Positions 59,517-64,000 of a stretch of DNA of 64,000 nt are shown piece after piece (position 1 is the stretch's first letter; the number at the start of each line of letters is the position of its first letter). Made by a program: the position numbers and the translations under genes. Source of the DNA: Lyophyllum atratum (lineage: Eukaryota; Basidiomycota; Agaricomycetes; Agaricales; Lyophyllaceae); the NCBI GenBank assembly GCA_014905825.1, contig JACGCN010000001.1:2976001-3040000 (forward strand), in the 5' to 3' direction. Under the pieces are notes generated by a model. The model had not been told where the DNA came from. It made no database searches and saw only the letters and a list, made by a program, of their open reading frames with translations.

Positions 59517-60758
59517 TTACTGGTTTTTGTATTGTATTTTGTTCGTTCGTTCCTCTTTCTCCCTGGCTAAGCCGAGCCATTCCTGGTCGGCCACTGTCTC
59601 TACCATGGGTACTCGGGAGGGGTCAAAACGAAGGGAAGGAGCCGACGCATTTGGTGACAGAGACACGGAGTATTTGCTAGATACCTCCCCGTTCTTGTTG
59701 GTGTAGCGCAGATATTTGAGGGTAGGTATCCGTCCCAATAGTTGCTGATAACGCCGACGTAGCCATCTGGAGGGATGCCGAGGCTTTGCGAGCGCAGGGA
59801 TATTGGCATCCATGTCAATGACTGTACTGAGCTGCTCCCTGTGAGTGATGGGCTTTGAGGAGTTGTGAGGGCCCACGACTGCCTCAACATCTTCAAAAAC
59901 ACCATAGCCTTGCATACCTATCCCTCTTATGCCTGCACGTATGAGATTACTATGCGAGCTACCATTGCATATCCCGTCACCAGAGGAGGTGTCTTCAACA
60001 ATAACTTGCAAAGGTGGTCGGACTTTTTTCCATTCTTGAGAGAAGTATTTCCACCGAATGTTCACCTCACGTCGCTTGCTAAAAGGCCCCAATAGCCTTG
60101 CATCCTCGGAAGACGGATCGGCACGTGAAGGAAGGGTAGGAGGGGAAGCCAATGCTTTGGACGACAAGGGCTTTGTCTTGCGAGAACAGCTGGACATTAG
60201 AAGAGCTTTCATCTCAGGTGAATAGATTGGTGGTCGTGATTTCTCCACCGAGGGGATAATTCGCGGAGGAACTTGGGCGTTTGGGTCGGATAAAATTGGC
60301 TTGAGTACAAAAATCAAATGGAAGCCCGCAGACGCAGAGTATGGTGTCGTAGCGAGACGGACAAACCTTCATGATTTCCCATTTTAATTTTCCCTTCCGA
60401 CCATATGCAAGGTCTAGGATGTGCGCAAATGCTTTCGCGCTCCCATGGCTGGCAGCTTGGATGTTGCGCAAGTCCTATTAATAGTCAATCTCGGCGAAAC
60501 CAGAAGAGTGGAGCCATAACTTGGCGCACTTTAGTGACACGCTTCACTTTGGCCCTATGGAGAGCTGTATTGCTTGACCCTAGAACGGCACGAATATCAT
60601 CGGATGCCTTTATGCGAAAGAATTGCCTAACGTTACAGTAAGTCACAAGATAATGGCGAGAACAGGACACCCAACCGAAGGTAAGGCAGAGGAAGCTGTC
60701 TAATTTGACGAACATAGGCTCTGTATAGTGAGAAGGTGACGGAGTCCTGCAATGGCAT
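59517..60758 (-). CDS. LYR-motif protein
   Basis: About 354 residues in four exons. The start at 60758 gives MPLQDSVTFSLYRAYVRQIR, carrying the L-Y-R tripeptide of the Complex1_LYR family, whose members assist assembly of respiratory complexes or Fe-S proteins in mitochondria together with acyl carrier protein. A second exon (QFFRIKASDDIRAVLGSSNT) and a third (DLRNIQAASHGSAKAFAHIL, DLAYGRKGKLKWEIMK) complete the helical LYR fold. The long last exon (PILSDPNAQVPPRIIPS onward) is unlike small LYR proteins. It contains KRREVNIRWKYFSQEWKKVR and RWLRRRYQQLLGRIPTLKYL, resembling fungal mitochondrial proteins with an LYR head and a basic tail. Which complex it serves cannot be told. Confidence 0.8.
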
Positions 60759-61182
60759 GATGATGATGAACCTGAAGAATCAGAAGATGAAGATGAAAGG
60801 AAAACGAGCACGTGCAAGTGTGTTGCAACTTGCTGAGGCCCAGGGCTGCTCTCGGAGTCGTTGCTCCGACCTACTCCTTCTCGGCACCCGATTCAAATGA
60901 AGGGCTGCCTCAAGTTTCCCGCATTATGCATAATTATCGGTACCACAACACAGCGCAGTTATGATCACTCGTCATTCAGGGCCATTCTTAGTTCTTGAGC
61001 CCCGATATAGCTGCTGCCTCTGTCTGGCAGTTCCGCGGCTAGCTTGATTCTCGGTATTACTACAGAACATGCCCTTCAAAAAGATATATGGCCGCTGTTT
61101 ATCCGCCTCACTACCGCGAAAGTCCTTATATCATGCGTGGTGAATCATCGAAACGTTACCCATCTTACAATCTATACCAACA
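60759..61182. promoter_or_regulatory. Divergent intergenic, LYR/GH5 promoters
   Basis: 424 bp between divergent starts. It should carry the regulated promoter of the endoglucanase. A GATATA string lies near 61004, but no carbon-catabolite-repressor site was identified with certainty. Confidence 0.35.
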
Positions 61183-63083
61183 ATGTTCAAACGCGCTGTC
61201 AGTCTACTTGTGATAGCGTCAGTGGCCATTGCCCAACAACCTGTGCGTCGACCTCTAGCCCATATTCCTGACTCGAATTTACCGCCTATCTCTTTAGTTG
61301 TACGCGCAATGTATGTCTTAATGCCATCCTTATTCTGCGTCAAAGCTTATTTTTTAATAGGTGGCGGTACCGGCTGGTGTAAGAGCTGCTTCACATGGCA
61401 GCGATACAGCTCATTGACATATCGGTAGCTGGTGGAACAACTTGCGTTTCGGGATCGACCTGCACGAAACTGAATGATTGTCTGTTCTTCCAGTACATCA
61501 TCCGGGCTAATTTTAATTCCTACCAAAGATTATTATCAATGCCTTCCTGGGTCCGGCCCCACTACGAGCAACCCAAGCACGACCACGACCTCAAGCACAC
61601 CTGCGCCGACTGGTGGTCTGCCTTTCCTCGGTGGCGTGAACATGGCTGGGTACGATTTTACTGTCGTAAGAAGGTGCCTGCAAATGACCCGTGCAGACTT
61701 TACTCACCGCCTCACCTAGTACACTAACGGGTCGTTTACTGGTGTAGGTGTTGACCCACCAGTCTCGCAGTTCGCCCATTTCGCCTCCCAAGGTGTAAAT
61801 ATTTTCCGTATTCGTGAGTCTACCGTCGTCCGCGCTCAACACCTTTTTACAACGGCATCTTCCAGCGTTTGGTCAGTGAAGAACACTTCTACGTCTCTTA
61901 CATCCTGAAGATAAAATCTAGCTTGGCAATTGATGACGCCGACCGTCGGTGGCACGATCTCTTCGTCGTTCTTTGCGCGCTACGACAACACAGTGCAAGC
62001 TGCTTTGAATTCTGCTACCAAACCCTATGTTATTCTAGACCTAGCACGTTTTTTCTTCGCCTCTTCATTTCTCTTGTTGACTCGCAGACTATGTAGCATA
62101 ACTATGCTCGTTGGAATGGCGCCATTATATCTCAGGGAGGACCTACCGACGCTCAATTCTCTAGTCTCTGGTCCCAGTTGGCTACAAAATATAAAGGCAA
62201 CTCAAAGATTATTGTGGGACTTCTATTCCGCCTCCTCACGCCCAGGCTAATGCCTAAGATGCCTAGTTCGGATTAATGAATGAACCCCACGACTTGCAAT
62301 CAGTGTCAACCTGGGTGGCCTCTGTCCAAGCTGCTGTTAACGCCATCCGTGCTGCTGGGGCAACTTCTCAGTACATTCTTCTTCCTGGTACGGTTTATCT
62401 CTTCCTCATGTTTCAAAATTCATCAAGCTTAATCCTCAGGTTCTTCGTGGTCGAGTGCCCAAGCGTTCCCCACAGAAGCTGGTCCACTCCTTGTCAAAGT
62501 GACTGATCCTGCGGGCGGAACTAGTAAACTGATATTTGATGGTACTACTGTCCTAGCCTCCATAAGAGGATGACTAACGTCCTTTTAGTCCACAAATACC
62601 TTGATTCTGACAACAGTGGAACTCATGCCGACTGTACGACGGTGAGCTTTCGTTATCGCATCTTCTGGGATCTCACTCACTCAATAAATTCTATATAAGT
62701 CGAACGTGGATGTGCTCGCCACTCTCGTTACGTTTTTGAAAGCAAGCGGCAACCGGCAGGCAATCCTCAGTGAAACTGGCGGAGGAAATACCGCATCTTG
62801 CTTTACTAAGTTTGTCCCGCCTCAGCTCCTCTCCTGTCTTATTCTTATACTTGGAAAGTCTGAACGCAGAGCTTGCATATGTGAAGGCCAATTCTGGTAC
62901 CCTCGCAGGATTCACGGTCTGGAGTGCTGGATCATTTGACACCACCTACATCTTGACCATGACACCCAATGCTGATGGATCGGATCAGCCCTTGTGGATC
63001 CAGGCTGGTAAGTCCTTGCCTAAACTTTTGTGGAAATACGCTCATCTCATCACCAACTGTCAGTAAAACCCAATCTCCCTTGA
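61183..63083 (+). CDS. GH5 endo-beta-1,4-glucanase with N-terminal CBM1
   Basis: Secreted cellulase cutting internal beta-1,4-glucan bonds. Signal peptide MFKRAVSLLVIASVAIA. Small exons build the CBM1: LYAQCGGTGWSGGTTCVSGS, then TCTKLNDYYYQCLPG, with paired Cys and flat-face aromatics. The linker is Ser/Thr/Pro-rich (SNPSTTTTSSTPAPTGG). The GH5 domain begins LPFLGGVNMAGYDFTV and includes GVNIFRIPFAW, KPYVILDL joined to HNYARWNG, KIIFGLMNEPHDLQS with the acid/base Glu in NEP, FDVHKYLDSDNSGTHADC, and AILSETGGGNTASC with the nucleophile Glu. It ends AVKPNLP at TGA 63081-63083. About 11 introns of about 50 nt are present, one with a GC donor (62044-62096). The pattern fits GH5 subfamily 5 (EGII/Cel5A-like). 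Frame intact. Confidence 0.92.
62044..62096 (+). other. Apparent GC-AG intron in GH5 gene
   Basis: The exon ends ATTCTAGACCTA, the intron begins GCACGTTTTTTC and ends GACTATGTAG (53 nt), and the exon resumes CATAACTATGCTCG. The join gives VILDL-HNYARWNG, conserved in GH5_5 enzymes. The donor is GTACGT with T changed to C. Confidence 0.7.
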
Positions 63084-64000
63084 GTAAGTAGTACGAGTAA
63101 TGCCTTTGGAATAAACTACAAGTTCTAGCTATAGATCATGTTGGCATTCCGCATTTTTACTGCTTTTGATTGAACTTAATTCAGGTTGGTCACAGTTAGA
63201 AAGTCTGGAACCTGGTATGACTCCAGGATGCTCACACAACACACACCGCTCTTTCTTGTTTTCTTCGCATCATCGATCGCCACGAACTTGTTTGTATGAG
63301 TACTTGTTAGATCCCGCCGCATGTGGTCGGGGCTGAGTACTGATGTGATATGTGCGTGGTGCCGGTGAGCAACAAGCTCGCCACATCTTTGGCTTTACTC
63401 GTCACGTAGACCTGTTTTCAGGTCACCTCGTTTTGCCCTCGTTTCCTCGAGTTCTCCTAGAACGACGACTTATATACTTGTTATAGAAATGGTTCCAGTG
63501 GCGACAACATATATGATCAAGGAGCCGAACTCATCAGATGGTGCTCAAATAATTGGGTAAACCGTTGCAGAGCATATCTATCATCTGGAGGATTATCACC
63601 AGCTTGACTTGCAGCTTGAGTTTGGTATGCATGTACTATGACTGGCTCTCAAGCTTTCAAGTTATCTGCAGGATTTTCCTCGCTGTAATTCTAAATAAAT
63701 CGATATGACATCGTTCTGATAGGGGATTCAGAATTTTTCAGACAGGGCACCAGAGCCTGACTATAGTTAGCTCGGTCCGATTGAAATTCTTCGGAATGAC
63801 CGCTGGGTTTTGATTGATGGTTGACAAATCGAGGTCACGTGAAGTCGATTAGATCTTGCTTGAACTCAGTGAAGAAAATACATGTTTCAATTTGAAATCT
63901 ACACAACTTTCTTAGATCTTACGGCTTGGTCGTGAAAGCATAAGCCAGATCATGGTGGGTGAGTAGACATGCAGCTCTTTCTCAACGCCCATATTCCATT
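63084..64000. other. 3' flank, nothing recognised
   Basis: 917 bp to the end of the window with no open frame of note. It is AT-rich in the second half. It may be the terminator of the GH5 gene plus the promoter of a gene beyond the window. Confidence 0.45.

Noticed and set aside
61380..61436. Broken CBM1 in the endoglucanase
   Set aside because: A donor two bases further on (gtaaga instead of gtgtaa) gives GTGWSGGTTC in phase.
1..64000. Transposons, CRISPR arrays, prophage or a biosynthetic gene cluster
   Set aside because: No transposase, reverse transcriptase, terminal repeats, spacer arrays or backbone synthase genes were seen. Content is ordinary fungal chromosomal genes.

Overview
The window is genomic DNA from a filamentous basidiomycete, most likely an Agaricomycete. 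The evidence is dense genes on both strands, split by many short introns (about 50-60 nt, GT-AG), together with typical gene content: a GH5 endoglucanase with a fungal CBM1, a KRE6/SKN1-family cell-wall protein, a Zn2Cys6/fungal_trans regulator, exocyst subunits and an Ima1-type nuclear membrane protein. No rRNA, tRNA, CRISPR array or intact transposon was recognised. Exon joins were worked out by eye from conserved motifs and splice consensus, so outer coordinates run from start to stop codon with introns inside.

Layout: 1-6.8 kb holds the 3' part of a fasciclin-domain membrane protein, a mitochondrial carnitine/acylcarnitine-type carrier, an orphan conserved-looking protein and N-acetylglutamate synthase. 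6.8-9.0 kb is gene-poor. 9-19 kb has a UBE2O-type E2/E3 enzyme, a SKN1-type GH16 protein, SNAPc subunit SNAP43 and Ima1. 19.4-27.5 kb has a Ser/Thr-rich membrane protein, a heparinase II/III-like type II membrane protein, peroxisomal 3-ketoacyl-CoA thiolase and ceramide glucosyltransferase. 27.7-40.2 kb has a homeodomain protein, exocyst Sec3, a TB2/DP1/HVA22 (REEP/Yop1) protein, a Zn2Cys6 regulator and a ThrE-type transporter. 40.3-53.1 kb is a minus-strand run of a Rad5/HLTF-like SNF2-RING protein, an RNase III-like protein lacking catalytic residues, and a Mit1/Mi-2-like remodeller. 53.5-63.1 kb has a lipid-droplet hydrolase, exocyst Sec8, an LYR-motif protein and the GH5 endoglucanase.

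Shared themes are secretion and cell-surface building (Sec3, Sec8, SKN1, glucosylceramide synthase, wall proteins), lipid use (carnitine carrier, thiolase, LDAH) and chromatin. They look like ordinary housekeeping linkage rather than one dedicated pathway.

The most notable observations are: (i) an apparent 62-nt AT-AC intron in the thiolase gene, whose removal restores the invariant active-site motif exactly; (ii) three apparent GC-AG introns; and (iii) at least seven sites in five conserved genes where a single extra base breaks an otherwise well-conserved frame. The bias towards +1 suggests assembly insertions more than decay, but each needs checking against reads.
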